From assembly GCA_030425945.1 (NCBI GenBank), contig JAUHZL010000133.1, positions 1 through 7,575 of the forward strand: a stretch of DNA of 7,575 nucleotides. Direction: 5' to 3'. Within the stretch, counting starts at the first letter, position 1. Every line of letters begins with the position of its first letter. The notes beneath the pieces are model-generated. The model was not told the origin of the DNA, ran no database searches, and saw nothing but the letters and a program-made list of their open reading frames with translations. The stretch comes from Alphaproteobacteria bacterium. Lineage in GTDB: Bacteria; Pseudomonadota; Alphaproteobacteria; Rhodobacterales; Rhodobacteraceae. Shown here piece after piece: positions 1 through 6,094 of this stretch. The position numbers were made by a program, and so were the translations under genes.

Positions 1-124
1 AGACGCGGCGCGGCTTTCCGCGATGGGCGTGGCAAAAGTCTATACGCCCAAGGATTTCGAGCTGAACCGGATCATGCAGGATATCGTGACCCTCGCCGAT
101 CCCGAGCCGATTGCCGCCGAGTAA
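1..124 (+). CDS. ecm: C-terminal end of a probable ethylmalonyl-CoA mutase (MeaA/Ecm type)
   Basis: This is a partial gene: the reading frame is open from base 2 and stops with TAA at 122-124, leaving the last 40 residues. They include MGVAKVYTPKDFELNRIM, which resembles the end of the B12-binding domain of the acyl-CoA mutase family, most closely ethylmalonyl-CoA mutase as I recall it. That enzyme rearranges (2R)-ethylmalonyl-CoA to (2S)-methylsuccinyl-CoA in the cytoplasmic ethylmalonyl-CoA pathway for acetyl-CoA assimilation. The catalytic barrel and the DxHxxG cobalamin motif would lie outside the window, so a methylmalonyl-CoA mutase or another B12 mutase cannot be excluded. The gene is closed by a strong terminator 25 bases after the stop, so it probably does not share a transcript end with the H-NS gene downstream. 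Confidence 0.7.
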   Translation, partial: DAARLSAMGVAKVYTPKDFELNRIMQDIVTLADPEPIAAE

Positions 125-149
125 GCCGCTTTTCTGCCATCTTTCGGGA

Positions 150-180
150 AACGGGACGCAATTGCGTCCCGTTATCTTTT
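150..180 (+). terminator. Rho-independent terminator after the mutase gene
   Basis: Bases 150-173 form a perfect 24-base palindrome. The left arm is AACGGGACGCAA, and the right arm is its exact complement. As RNA this gives a stem of about ten pairs with an AATT loop, followed by ATCTTTT up to base 180. It begins 25 bases after the mutase stop codon. Because the palindrome is symmetric it could stop transcription on either strand, but the T-run favours the plus strand. Confidence 0.85.
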
Positions 181-225
181 GGCGTATTTCTGATTCGTGC
201 GCGAAACTTGCAAAGGACAAACCCC

Positions 226-549
226 ATGGCACTCGATCTCGACAAAATGTCGGAAGCCGAGCTGAAGCAACTTCAGAAAGACGTGGAAAAGGCGCTTGTG
301 ACCTTCGAAACCCGAAAGAAGGCCGAAGCCCGCAAAGCGCTCGAGGCGCTCGCCGAAGAGCACGGCTTTTCCCTGAAGGACCTCGTGGACGGAAAGGCCA
401 GCAAAGGCGGGGCGGGCAAGGGCAAGGGCGTTCCGAAATACGCGAACCCCGCTGACCCGTGGCAGACCTGGACCGGCAAGGGCCGCCAGCCCGTCTGGTA
501 CAAGGAAGCTGTCGAAGCCGGTGCGGACCCCTCCAGCCTCGAGATCTGA
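226..549 (+). CDS. H-NS family nucleoid-associated protein (HvrA-like)
   Basis: A 107-residue protein of the H-NS family, whose members bind curved AT-rich DNA, bridge it and silence or modulate genes. HvrA, the Rhodobacter capsulatus relative, adjusts photosynthesis and nitrogen-fixation genes. Residues about 5-46 are charged and heptad-like (MSEAELKQLQKDVEKAL), as expected for the oligomerising coiled coil. Residues 57-70 form a flexible linker rich in Gly and Lys. Residues 71-107 are the DNA-binding domain with the family core TWTGKGRQPVW at 81-91. The start at 226 is chosen because AAAGGA at 212-217 lies eight bases upstream; an in-frame TTG at 208 has no ribosome site. The gene stands alone between two terminators, so it is probably monocistronic. 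Targets cannot be inferred from the sequence. Confidence 0.9.
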   Translation: MALDLDKMSEAELKQLQKDVEKALVTFETRKKAEARKALEALAEEHGFSLKDLVDGKASKGGAGKGKGVPKYANPADPWQTWTGKGRQPVWYKEAVEAGADPSSLEI

Positions 550-574
550 GGGGCCGGCACCCCGACCGTGACGA

Positions 575-616
575 ACGCTCCCCCTGCCTTGCACCCGGCG
601 GGGGGAACGTGTTTTC
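575..616 (+). terminator. Probable rho-independent terminator after the H-NS gene
   Basis: ACGCTCCCCC at 575-584 pairs with GGGGGAACGT at 601-610 with a single mismatch (C578 opposite A607), giving a nine-pair GC-rich stem and a loop of about 16 bases. It is followed by GTTTTCT at 611-617. It lies 26 bases after the H-NS stop codon. The large loop and short T-run make it weaker than the terminator at 150-180. Confidence 0.55.
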
Positions 617-621
617 TGGGA

Positions 622-635
622 CCCTGATCACAGGG
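622..635 (+). other. Small hairpin in the deoD leader
   Basis: CCCTG at 622-626 and CAGGG at 631-635 are complementary around an ATCA loop. The hairpin lies about 35 bases upstream of the deoD start codon. It has no T-run and does not cover the ribosome site at 659-662, so no role is assigned. Such a short stem can easily arise by chance. Confidence 0.25.
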
Positions 636-669
636 GCCGGAGCGCCTCGCCTTCCGACAGGATCCCAAG

Positions 670-1374
670 ATGACCATTCATATCGGTGCCGCACCCGGCG
701 ACATCGCCGAAACCGTGCTGATGCCCGGCGACCCGCTGCGGGCACGGTGGGCGGCGGAAACCTTTCTCGACAACCCGGTCTGCGTGAACGAAACGCGCGG
801 CATGCTCGGCTATACCGGGACATGGCGCGGGAACCGCGTCACGATCCACGGCTCCGGCATGGGAATGCCGTCCCTGTCGATCTACGCGAATGAATTGATT
901 CGAGATTTCGGGGCAAAGACGCTCATTCGGATCGGCTCTGCCGGTGGGATGCAGCCGCATGTAAAGCTGCGGGACGTGGTTCTGGCAATGACCTCGTCGA
1001 CGATGTCGACCCCGTCGAAAGGCTTCTTCCGCGAACTGAATTACGCGCCCTGCGCCGATTTCAACCTGTTGCAATCGGCCTTTGCCGCGGCGCAGAAAAA
1101 GGGCGTCGCCACCCATGTCGGGGGCATTTATTCGTCGGACGTCTTCTACGACGAACGCCCCGACCTGAACGAGCAGATGACCCGGCACGGCATCCTCGCC
1201 GTCGAAATGGAAGCCGCGGAACTCTATACGGTGGCAGCGCGCTATCAGTGCCGGGCGCTGGCCGTGCTCACGATTTCCGACCACCTGCAAACCGGCGAGG
1301 CGCTTCCGAGCGCAGACCGGCAATCGAGTTTCGGCGACATGGTCGAGATTGCACTGGAGGCCGCCTTCGCATGA
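670..1374 (+). CDS. deoD: Purine nucleoside phosphorylase, DeoD type
   Basis: A 234-residue cytoplasmic enzyme that cleaves purine (deoxy)ribonucleosides with phosphate into the free base and (deoxy)ribose-1-phosphate for purine salvage. It aligns without gaps in the active-site regions to Escherichia coli DeoD. His4, which reaches the neighbouring subunit's site, lies at the N terminus. MPGDPLR at 18-24 and GSGMGMPS at 61-68 belong to the phosphate and ribose sites. RIGSAGG at 87-93 and VEMEAAE at 178-184 are typical family blocks. Asp204 in TISDH and Arg217 in ADRQ are the catalytic pair. The length is normal (E. coli 239). AGGA at 659-662 lies seven bases before the ATG. The stop overlaps the start of the reductase gene by ATGA, so the two are translationally coupled. 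Codon use is less GC-extreme than in the reductase. Confidence 0.97.
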   Translation: MTIHIGAAPGDIAETVLMPGDPLRARWAAETFLDNPVCVNETRGMLGYTGTWRGNRVTIHGSGMGMPSLSIYANELIRDFGAKTLIRIGSAGGMQPHVKLRDVVLAMTSSTMSTPSKGFFRELNYAPCADFNLLQSAFAAAQKKGVATHVGGIYSSDVFYDERPDLNEQMTRHGILAVEMEAAELYTVAARYQCRALAVLTISDHLQTGEALPSADRQSSFGDMVEIALEAAFA

Positions 1375-2366
1375 CGCTGACACCGATCACGATGAAACGT
1401 CCGCTCTGCGGGCGGCAGGTCGGGGCCATCGGCCTCGGCTGCATGAGCTTCGGCGGCATCTACGGCAGCACCACGCGGGACGAGAGCCTCGCCTGCCTCA
1501 GTGCCGCGCACGACCTGGGCATGGACCATCTCGACGTGGCCGAGATCTACGGGATGGGCCTGTCGGAAGACATCATCGGCGAGTGGCTGCGCCGCACCAA
1601 CGCGCCGGTGACGCTGGCCACCAAGGCCGGCATCTATCCGCATCCCAGCCGGGACTTCCGCAATGACGAGGCCAGCCTGCGCGCATCGCTCGAGGGCTCG
1701 CTGAAGCGGCTGGGGCGCGACCATGTCGAGCTGTTCTACATCCACCGCCGGGACCAGCGCATCCCGGTCGAAGACGTGATGGGCACGCTCGGCAAGTTCA
1801 TCGACGAGGGCAAGATCGGCGCCATCGGCCTCAGCGAGGTGGCGCCCTCCACCATCCGGCGCGCCCATGGGGCGCACCCGGTCGCGGCGGTGCAGTCGGA
1901 ATACTCGCTCTGGACCCGGCAGCCCGAACTCGGCGTGCTGCAGACCTGCCGCGAGCTGGGCATCACCTTCGTCGCCTTCTCGCCGGTCGGGCGCGGCATC
2001 TTCGCGGACACCTTCCCGAAGCGCGAGGACTTCCCGGAAGGCGACTTCCGCACCGCCAATCCCCGGTTCATGGAACCGAACTACGCGGCGAACCGGGCGG
2101 TCATCGCGGGCTTCCAGGACTTCTGCCGTGCGCGCGGGTGGTCGACGGCCGCCGCCGCCATCGCGTGGACGCTCGACCAGGGCGACGACATCCTGCCGAT
2201 CCCCGGCACCCGCACCGCGAAGAACCTGGCGGACTGTGCGCAGGCCGACCGTATCCGCTTCACCGACGAGGACCGGGCAGAGATTGCCCGGCTGCTCCCC
2301 GTCGGGTTCGCGCACGGCGATCGCTACTCCGACGTTCAGATCGTCGGGGTCGAGCGCTACTGCTGA
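1371..2366 (+). CDS. Aldo/keto reductase
   Basis: A 331-residue NADP(H)-dependent oxidoreductase of the aldo/keto reductase superfamily, expected to be a soluble (beta/alpha)8 barrel that reduces aldehydes or ketones. The catalytic tetrad is visible: Asp55 and Tyr60 in LDVAEIYG, Lys85 in LATKAG and His125 in ELFYIHR. GLGCMSFGG at 21-29 is the usual first-strand motif, GLSE at 153-156 and QSEYSLW at 175-181 line the cofactor site, and IPGTRTAKNL at 277-286 binds the NADP phosphate. The start at 1371 is preferred because TGGAGG at 1355-1360 lies ten bases upstream and the ATG overlaps the deoD stop; the open frame upstream is only read-through inside deoD. ATG 1392 is a weaker alternative. The substrate is unknown. 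The pairing with deoD hints at sugar or nucleoside-derived aldehydes, but that is inference only. Confidence 0.93.
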   Translation: MTLTPITMKRPLCGRQVGAIGLGCMSFGGIYGSTTRDESLACLSAAHDLGMDHLDVAEIYGMGLSEDIIGEWLRRTNAPVTLATKAGIYPHPSRDFRNDEASLRASLEGSLKRLGRDHVELFYIHRRDQRIPVEDVMGTLGKFIDEGKIGAIGLSEVAPSTIRRAHGAHPVAAVQSEYSLWTRQPELGVLQTCRELGITFVAFSPVGRGIFADTFPKREDFPEGDFRTANPRFMEPNYAANRAVIAGFQDFCRARGWSTAAAAIAWTLDQGDDILPIPGTRTAKNLADCAQADRIRFTDEDRAEIARLLPVGFAHGDRYSDVQIVGVERYC

Positions 2367-2369
2367 CGC

Positions 2370-3593
2370 TTACGCAGCCTTCCGCTGCCGGGGCGGACCC
2401 CGGCGGCGGTTGCGCTGCGGACGCCGGGCGCCGCCGCGCTTGTCCTCTTCCGCGACGTGGCCCATCCAGGGCGTCCCGCCCGCGACGTGCAGGCGCTGAC
2501 CCAGCACCTTCTCGATCGCGCGCAGTTCCTTGACCTCGTCCTGACCGCAGAAGGCGACGGCCTTGCCGTCCGCTCCGGCGCGGGCCGTGCGGCCGATCCG
2601 GTGGACATACGTCTCGGGCACGTTCGGCAGGTCGAAGTTGTAGACGACGCGCACCTCCGGAATGTCGATGCCGCGCGCGGCCACGTCGGTGGCGACCAGC
2701 ACGGTCAGCTTGCCCTCCCGGAAGCCGTCGAGCGCGCGGTCGCGCTGGCCCTGGCTCTTGTTGCCGTGGATCGAGCCCGCATCGAAACCGGCGGCCGTCA
2801 GCGACTTCATCAGCCGCTCGGCCCCGTGCTTGGTGCGCGAGAACACGATGGCCCGCTCGCCGCGATGGGCCGCCAGCATGGTCTTCAGCAGACCGACCTT
2901 CTCGCCCTTGTCGACGAAATGCAGCTCCTGCGTGACCTTGTCGGCGGTCTTGCCGGGCGGGGCCGCCTGCACGCGGACCGGGTCGGTCAGATAGGCGTCG
3001 GCGATCTCGGCCATCAGTTTCGGCATGGTGGCCGAGAACAGCAGCGTCTGGCGCTCGGTCGGCAGCAGCTTCACGATCTGGCGCAGGGCGTGGATGAAGC
3101 CCATGTCCAGCATCTGGTCGGCTTCGTCCAGAACGAGGTGCCGGGTCTCCGACAGCGTGACCGCGCGGCGGTCGAGCAGGTCGATCAGGCGGCCGGGCGT
3201 CGCCACGAGGATATCGGTGCCGCGCAGCAGACGGCTGGCCTGCGCGTTCAGCGAGGCGCCGCCGACCACCATCGCGACCTTCAGGTGCGACTTGCCGATG
3301 AAGCTCTGAAGCGCCTCGGTGATCTGCCGCGCCAGCTCGCGGGTGGGCGCGAGGATCAGCGCGCGGGCCGACTTCGGCGCGGGTTTCTCGCCGACCGAGT
3401 TCAGCATCTGGATCAGCGGCAGGCCGAAGGCCGCCGTCTTGCCGGTGCCGGTCTGCGCGAGACCCATCAGATCGCGGCCTTCCAGCACGCGGGGGATCGC
3501 CTTGGACTGGATCGGCGTCGGGTCGGTCAGGCCGATCTCGGCCAGACGGGCGGCGAGACGGTCGCTGAGACCGAGTTCTGCAAAGTAGTTCAA
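2370..3593 (-). CDS. rhlE: DEAD-box ATP-dependent RNA helicase, RhlE type
   Basis: A 407-residue cytoplasmic helicase that unwinds short RNA duplexes using ATP, in ribosome assembly or RNA turnover. All family motifs are present: Q motif with Gln29, motif I AQTGTGKT at 46-53, Ia PTRELA at 83-88, Ib TPGR at 132-135, II DEAD at 156-159, III SAT at 187-189, IV IVFSRTKHG near 249-257, Va ATDVAARGID at 301-310, VI HRIGRTARAG at 331-340. The tail from about 385 is short and basic, like RhlE proteins, and probably binds RNA. The start is read as TTG at 3593-3591, because AGGA lies six bases before it, the Q-motif phenylalanine lies just behind it and the next in-frame ATG is inside the core at residue 43. 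The stop lies three bases from the convergent reductase stop. It could equally be called a generic RhlE/RhlB/DeaD paralogue. Confidence 0.95.
   Translation of the reverse strand: MNYFAELGLSDRLAARLAEIGLTDPTPIQSKAIPRVLEGRDLMGLAQTGTGKTAAFGLPLIQMLNSVGEKPAPKSARALILAPTRELARQITEALQSFIGKSHLKVAMVVGGASLNAQASRLLRGTDILVATPGRLIDLLDRRAVTLSETRHLVLDEADQMLDMGFIHALRQIVKLLPTERQTLLFSATMPKLMAEIADAYLTDPVRVQAAPPGKTADKVTQELHFVDKGEKVGLLKTMLAAHRGERAIVFSRTKHGAERLMKSLTAAGFDAGSIHGNKSQGQRDRALDGFREGKLTVLVATDVAARGIDIPEVRVVYNFDLPNVPETYVHRIGRTARAGADGKAVAFCGQDEVKELRAIEKVLGQRLHVAGGTPWMGHVAEEDKRGGARRPQRNRRRGPPRQRKAA
2384..2407. other. Strong hairpin at the convergent reductase/helicase junction
   Basis: GCTGCCGGGG at 2384-2393 pairs with CCCCGGCGGC at 2398-2407 around a CGGA loop, ten pairs with one G-T wobble. 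It lies 17 bases after the reductase stop and inside the last codons of the helicase, which encode its basic tail. Neither strand has a T-run, so it is not a canonical terminator. It may still slow RNA polymerase or protect the 3' end of the reductase mRNA. Confidence 0.3.
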
Positions 3594-3599
3594 ATCATT

Positions 3600-3605
3600 T
3601 CCTTT
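3600..3605 (-). promoter_or_regulatory. Ribosome binding site deciding the helicase TTG start
   Basis: On the minus strand this reads AAAGGA. It is six bases from the TTG at 3593-3591, a normal spacing, but only one base from the ATG at 3598-3596, which is too close. That ATG is also followed at once by ATT TGA. The spacing therefore supports TTG as the helicase start codon. Confidence 0.65.
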
Positions 3606-3634
3606 CCGGGTGCCCTCAGGCGACCCCGGTCTTT

Positions 3635-3650
3635 CGGGCCCAGGGGCCCG
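3635..3650 (-). other. GC-only hairpin in the helicase leader
   Basis: CGGGCC at 3635-3640 pairs with GGCCCG at 3645-3650, with a four-base loop. On the minus strand it lies about 42 bases before the helicase TTG and is followed by AAAG rather than a T-run, so it is not a terminator. A stable stem in the untranslated leader of an RNA helicase could be a substrate for self-regulation, but this is inference. Confidence 0.4.
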
Positions 3651-3795
3651 GCGCTCTCGTCACGCGAAACGGCACGTCGGCGCGCCACACCACGTGACGC
3701 ACCCCGTTCGCGTTGGACCCCGCGCGTGACATCGGATTCCGGTGGCCCGTGACGCCGGGCCGGGCGGACCGCAGGGCGGTCGGAAAACTCGTCCG

Positions 3796-3831
3796 CGACG
3801 CACATGCGTCGGGTCCGATCACGCGTCGGAC
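3796..3831 (-). other. Two tandem inverted repeats downstream of the DUF1989 gene
   Basis: CGACGCA at 3796-3802 and TGCGTCG at 3805-3811 form one inverted repeat with two central bases. GTCCGA at 3813-3818 and TCGGAC at 3826-3831 form a second with seven central bases. Read on the minus strand, they begin about 42 bases after the DUF1989 stop and are followed eight bases later by GAGTTTTCC. They may act together as a loose transcription terminator or 3' stabiliser for the creD/DUF1989 mRNA. A dimeric-protein operator is the alternative. Confidence 0.35.
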
Positions 3832-3873
3832 AGTCGAGCCATGCGGGGCAAGTGGACGCTCGCGCGCCGCAAG

Positions 3874-4719
3874 TCAATCCCCGTGTTGCCGATCATAGCC
3901 GTTCGGCGCGGGCGAAACCCACCCCGCGGGCGGCTCCGGCGGCACGAAGACCTCGACGCGCAAGGGATAACAGGCCGCGGCGTCACTGGAATGCTCGGCC
4001 GAGCAATCCCCGCCCGGACAGGCCGACAGCGCGCCCAGCAGGTCGATCTCGGCGAAGAACTCGAGGTGGTCGCCGGGCCGGACCGGGCTGGCCTTCATGA
4101 AGTACTGCCCCGTGTCGCGGGTGAAGCCGGTGCACATGAAGACGTTCAGCACGTCGTGGACATGGGCCTCGGCCTCGGTCCGGGGCAGACCCGTGGCCTC
4201 GGCCAGCGCCCGGGTCAGGTTCGAGTGGCAGCAGTAATGGTAGGTGCCGCCCGACAGCAGCTTGTGGGTGTAGGGATCGCAGCGGGTGCCGATCACGTCA
4301 TGCACCGACCCGCCGTAGGCATCGATCCCGTACCAGTCGAGCGTGTCGGCCACGATGGTCGCCATCGGGCGCAGGTAGGGAAAACAGGACCACATCCGGT
4401 CGCCCGTGCTCAGGTGGGTGCCGTGCAGCGCCCGGGTCTTGCCCGAGAAGAACCGCTCGGCAAGGTTCCCCTTCGCCCACAGGTTCAGGTCCCCGACCTG
4501 CGGGCCATCCACGCTGGTGATCCGGAAGAATCCGCCCGCCGGCACCTCGAACGCCGCCGCCTCGCGCGGGGCCGCGACAACCTCCGCCACCTTCACCGCG
4601 GACGCCCGGGCGGCGCGGTAGGCCGCCAGATCGGGCACCGGCAACGTGTCGTCCGGGTAGCAGATGACAGGTGCTACGGCGCGGCGGGCCTCGGCATCAG
4701 CGGGGGGCGGGGTCGGCAT
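3874..4719 (-). CDS. DUF1989 protein (urea carboxylase-associated family)
   Basis: A 281-residue cytoplasmic protein of the DUF1989 family. Characterised relatives include the paired carboxyguanidine deiminase subunits that work with a urea/guanidine carboxylase in guanidine breakdown. Recognisable blocks are FFRITSVDGPQVGDLNLW at 64-81, SGKTRALHGTHLSTGDRMWS at 92-111, GTRCDPY at 144-150, HYCCHSNL at 161-168, NVFMCTGF at 192-199 and LSACPGGDCSAEHSSD at 231-246. The conserved Cys, His and Asp residues suggest metal binding or thiol chemistry. The start at 4719 is set by AAGGAG at 4727-4732, seven bases upstream. It overlaps the end of creD by 23 bases, so the two are likely co-translated. Only one DUF1989 gene and no carboxylase, transporter or guanidine riboswitch is seen here, so its substrate is open. 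Confidence 0.88.
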   Translation of the reverse strand: MPTPPPADAEARRAVAPVICYPDDTLPVPDLAAYRAARASAVKVAEVVAAPREAAAFEVPAGGFFRITSVDGPQVGDLNLWAKGNLAERFFSGKTRALHGTHLSTGDRMWSCFPYLRPMATIVADTLDWYGIDAYGGSVHDVIGTRCDPYTHKLLSGGTYHYCCHSNLTRALAEATGLPRTEAEAHVHDVLNVFMCTGFTRDTGQYFMKASPVRPGDHLEFFAEIDLLGALSACPGGDCSAEHSSDAAACYPLRVEVFVPPEPPAGWVSPAPNGYDRQHGD

Positions 4720-6094
4720 CGTCGCTCTCCTTGTCCTCGCCCGACGAGAACCAGCCCGTGCCCTTCTCGCGCGGCGGGCCATACCAGTCCTCGTTGCGGG
4801 TCAGGTACATCGTGCCCGCCAGCGCCGCGAAGGCAAGCGTCGCCCCGGCCAGAAGCGCGTAGTCGGCCGAGCGCAGGATCAGGTAGAGCACGCCGTAGGT
4901 CAGCAGCAGCATCACTGCCAGCACCGCCGTCCGCCGCCCCAGCTTCAGCCCCAGCGCGCCGAACATCGTCAGCAGCGCCACCGTCGCCCCGGCGCTGAGG
5001 GCATAGGCCGCGCCGAAGCCGATCTGTTCGGCATAGGCCACCATCAGCAGGACGAAGATCGACTGCGCCAGCCCGATGAGGATGTATTGCACCGGGTGGG
5101 TCGGACGCCGGGTGCGGTTCTCGATCAGCAGCACCGTCAGGAAGGTCAGCGCGATGAACAGGACCCCGTAGCGGGCGGCGCGATAGGCCTTCTGGTAGAA
5201 GTCGTTCGGCTGGAAGAACCGGACCCCGAAGGCCGTATCGCTGCGGGCGATGCCGTCGAAGTCTTCGCGCGACACCTGCGGCAGGGCGCGGGCGAGATGC
5301 GGGATGGTCCAGATCGCCTCGAACCCGTCCTCCGCGATGTCCGAGCCATCGGGCAGGAACGCCCCGAAGAAGCTCGGGTGCGGCCAGTCGCTGGCGATCG
5401 TCACCCGGCTGTCGCGCCCGACCGGGGTCAGGCGCAGCTCTTCCGCGCCGTTCAGACCCAGCCGCAGTTCATAGGCGTCCGCCCCGCGCGGATCGCCCAG
5501 CACCGCGAGGATGCCGCCGGTGCGCCCGCCGCCCGACAGCGGCTCTAAACCTTTCTCGACGCCGTCCACCGTCAGGACGGCCTCGCCCCTGAGCGCCCGG
5601 TTCGCGGTCAGGCTGAGCCGCAGCCACGCCTGATCCCAGACCGCACGCTCGCCGTCCGCCAGCCAGCCGGCGGCGGTCGAGGTGTCGAAGCCGAAGCGCA
5701 GCACGGCCGTGGCGGTGTAGACCGGCACCTGGAAGATGCCGCGGCTGCGGACCTCGGTCGCGGTATCCACCTCCGCCGCGAACCCCTCGGGCAGGATGTA
5801 GATCGACGGTTTCTGCCGGATCTCGGTGACCTCGTAGGTCTCCTGCCGGACCTGCCCGGTCACGGGGTCGGTCACGTCGCGGCTTTCGGTACGGGTCACC
5901 GGCCCCTTGACCGGGATCACCAGCACGGGACCCGACAACAGCTGCGGCCCGCCCCATTCCTCGCCGACCTCGCTGACCGCCTGCCGCGAATAATTGGCGC
6001 GGCTGTCGATCACCGCGCCCACGAAGAAGAGCGGGATGAACATCAGCAGGACCAGCAGGCCCACAACCAGGAATCTCACGCCCGCCGACCGCAT
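4697..6094 (-). CDS. creD: CreD family inner membrane protein
   Basis: A 465-residue membrane protein of the CreD family, which in gammaproteobacteria belongs to the CreBC regulon and affects envelope integrity and beta-lactam or colicin tolerance; its molecular activity is unknown. The N-terminal membrane segment lies at about 8-28. A large, probably periplasmic domain spans about 30-305. A cluster of about five hydrophobic segments follows near 308-324, 336-354, 359-381, 388-408 and 411-430. Family blocks seen are the HPVQYILIGLA motif at 333-343, AEQIGFGAAY at 355-364 and NEDWYG at 434-439 before a hydrophilic acidic tail. GGAGGA at 6101-6106 lies six bases before the ATG. No creB/creC two-component genes are in the window, so its regulation may differ from E. 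coli. It overlaps the DUF1989 start. Confidence 0.93.
   Translation of the reverse strand: MRSAGVRFLVVGLLVLLMFIPLFFVGAVIDSRANYSRQAVSEVGEEWGGPQLLSGPVLVIPVKGPVTRTESRDVTDPVTGQVRQETYEVTEIRQKPSIYILPEGFAAEVDTATEVRSRGIFQVPVYTATAVLRFGFDTSTAAGWLADGERAVWDQAWLRLSLTANRALRGEAVLTVDGVEKGLEPLSGGGRTGGILAVLGDPRGADAYELRLGLNGAEELRLTPVGRDSRVTIASDWPHPSFFGAFLPDGSDIAEDGFEAIWTIPHLARALPQVSREDFDGIARSDTAFGVRFFQPNDFYQKAYRAARYGVLFIALTFLTVLLIENRTRRPTHPVQYILIGLAQSIFVLLMVAYAEQIGFGAAYALSAGATVALLTMFGALGLKLGRRTAVLAVMLLLTYGVLYLILRSADYALLAGATLAFAALAGTMYLTRNEDWYGPPREKGTGWFSSGEDKESDDADPAPR

Larger units (their letters stand above)
3594..3873 (-). promoter_or_regulatory. Gap holding the helicase leader; promoter not identified
   Basis: These 280 bases between the DUF1989 gene and the helicase carry no convincing gene. 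They hold the helicase ribosome site (AAAGGA at 3600-3605), a stable hairpin at 3635-3650 and several copies of CGTGAC or its complement. The helicase promoter is expected here on the minus strand, but I could not find a credible -35/-10 pair. Short open frames on both strands have compositions expected from GC-rich noncoding DNA. Confidence 0.5.

Noticed and set aside
162..190. Possible H-NS promoter TTGCGT-17-TATTTC
   Set aside because: The -10 matches only three of six consensus bases and the -35 lies inside the terminator hairpin. I could not separate it from chance.
1245..2315. Minus-strand open frame (356 codons) opposite the aldo/keto reductase
   Set aside because: The plus strand encodes an intact reductase with its catalytic tetrad. 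The antisense product has no recognisable motif.
3690..3700. CACGTG palindrome upstream of the helicase
   Set aside because: A six-base palindrome is too short to call an operator by itself, and it overlaps one of the CGTGAC copies already noted.
2457..3752. Long plus-strand open frame (431 codons) opposite the helicase
   Set aside because: It is antisense to a helicase with every family motif intact. Its translation is rich in Arg, Gly, Gln and Val with no recognisable domain, as expected from the opposite strand of GC-rich coding DNA.
3590..3877. Minus-strand 95-codon frame filling the gap upstream of the helicase
   Set aside because: It spans the helicase leader and its ribosome site, overlaps both neighbouring genes and is Arg-rich without hydrophobic core or motif. 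It has no ribosome site of its own and is probably a chance frame.
3742..5548. Plus-strand open frames opposite the DUF1989 gene and creD
   Set aside because: These are shadows of conserved minus-strand genes, rich in Arg and Pro, without ribosome sites in sensible positions.
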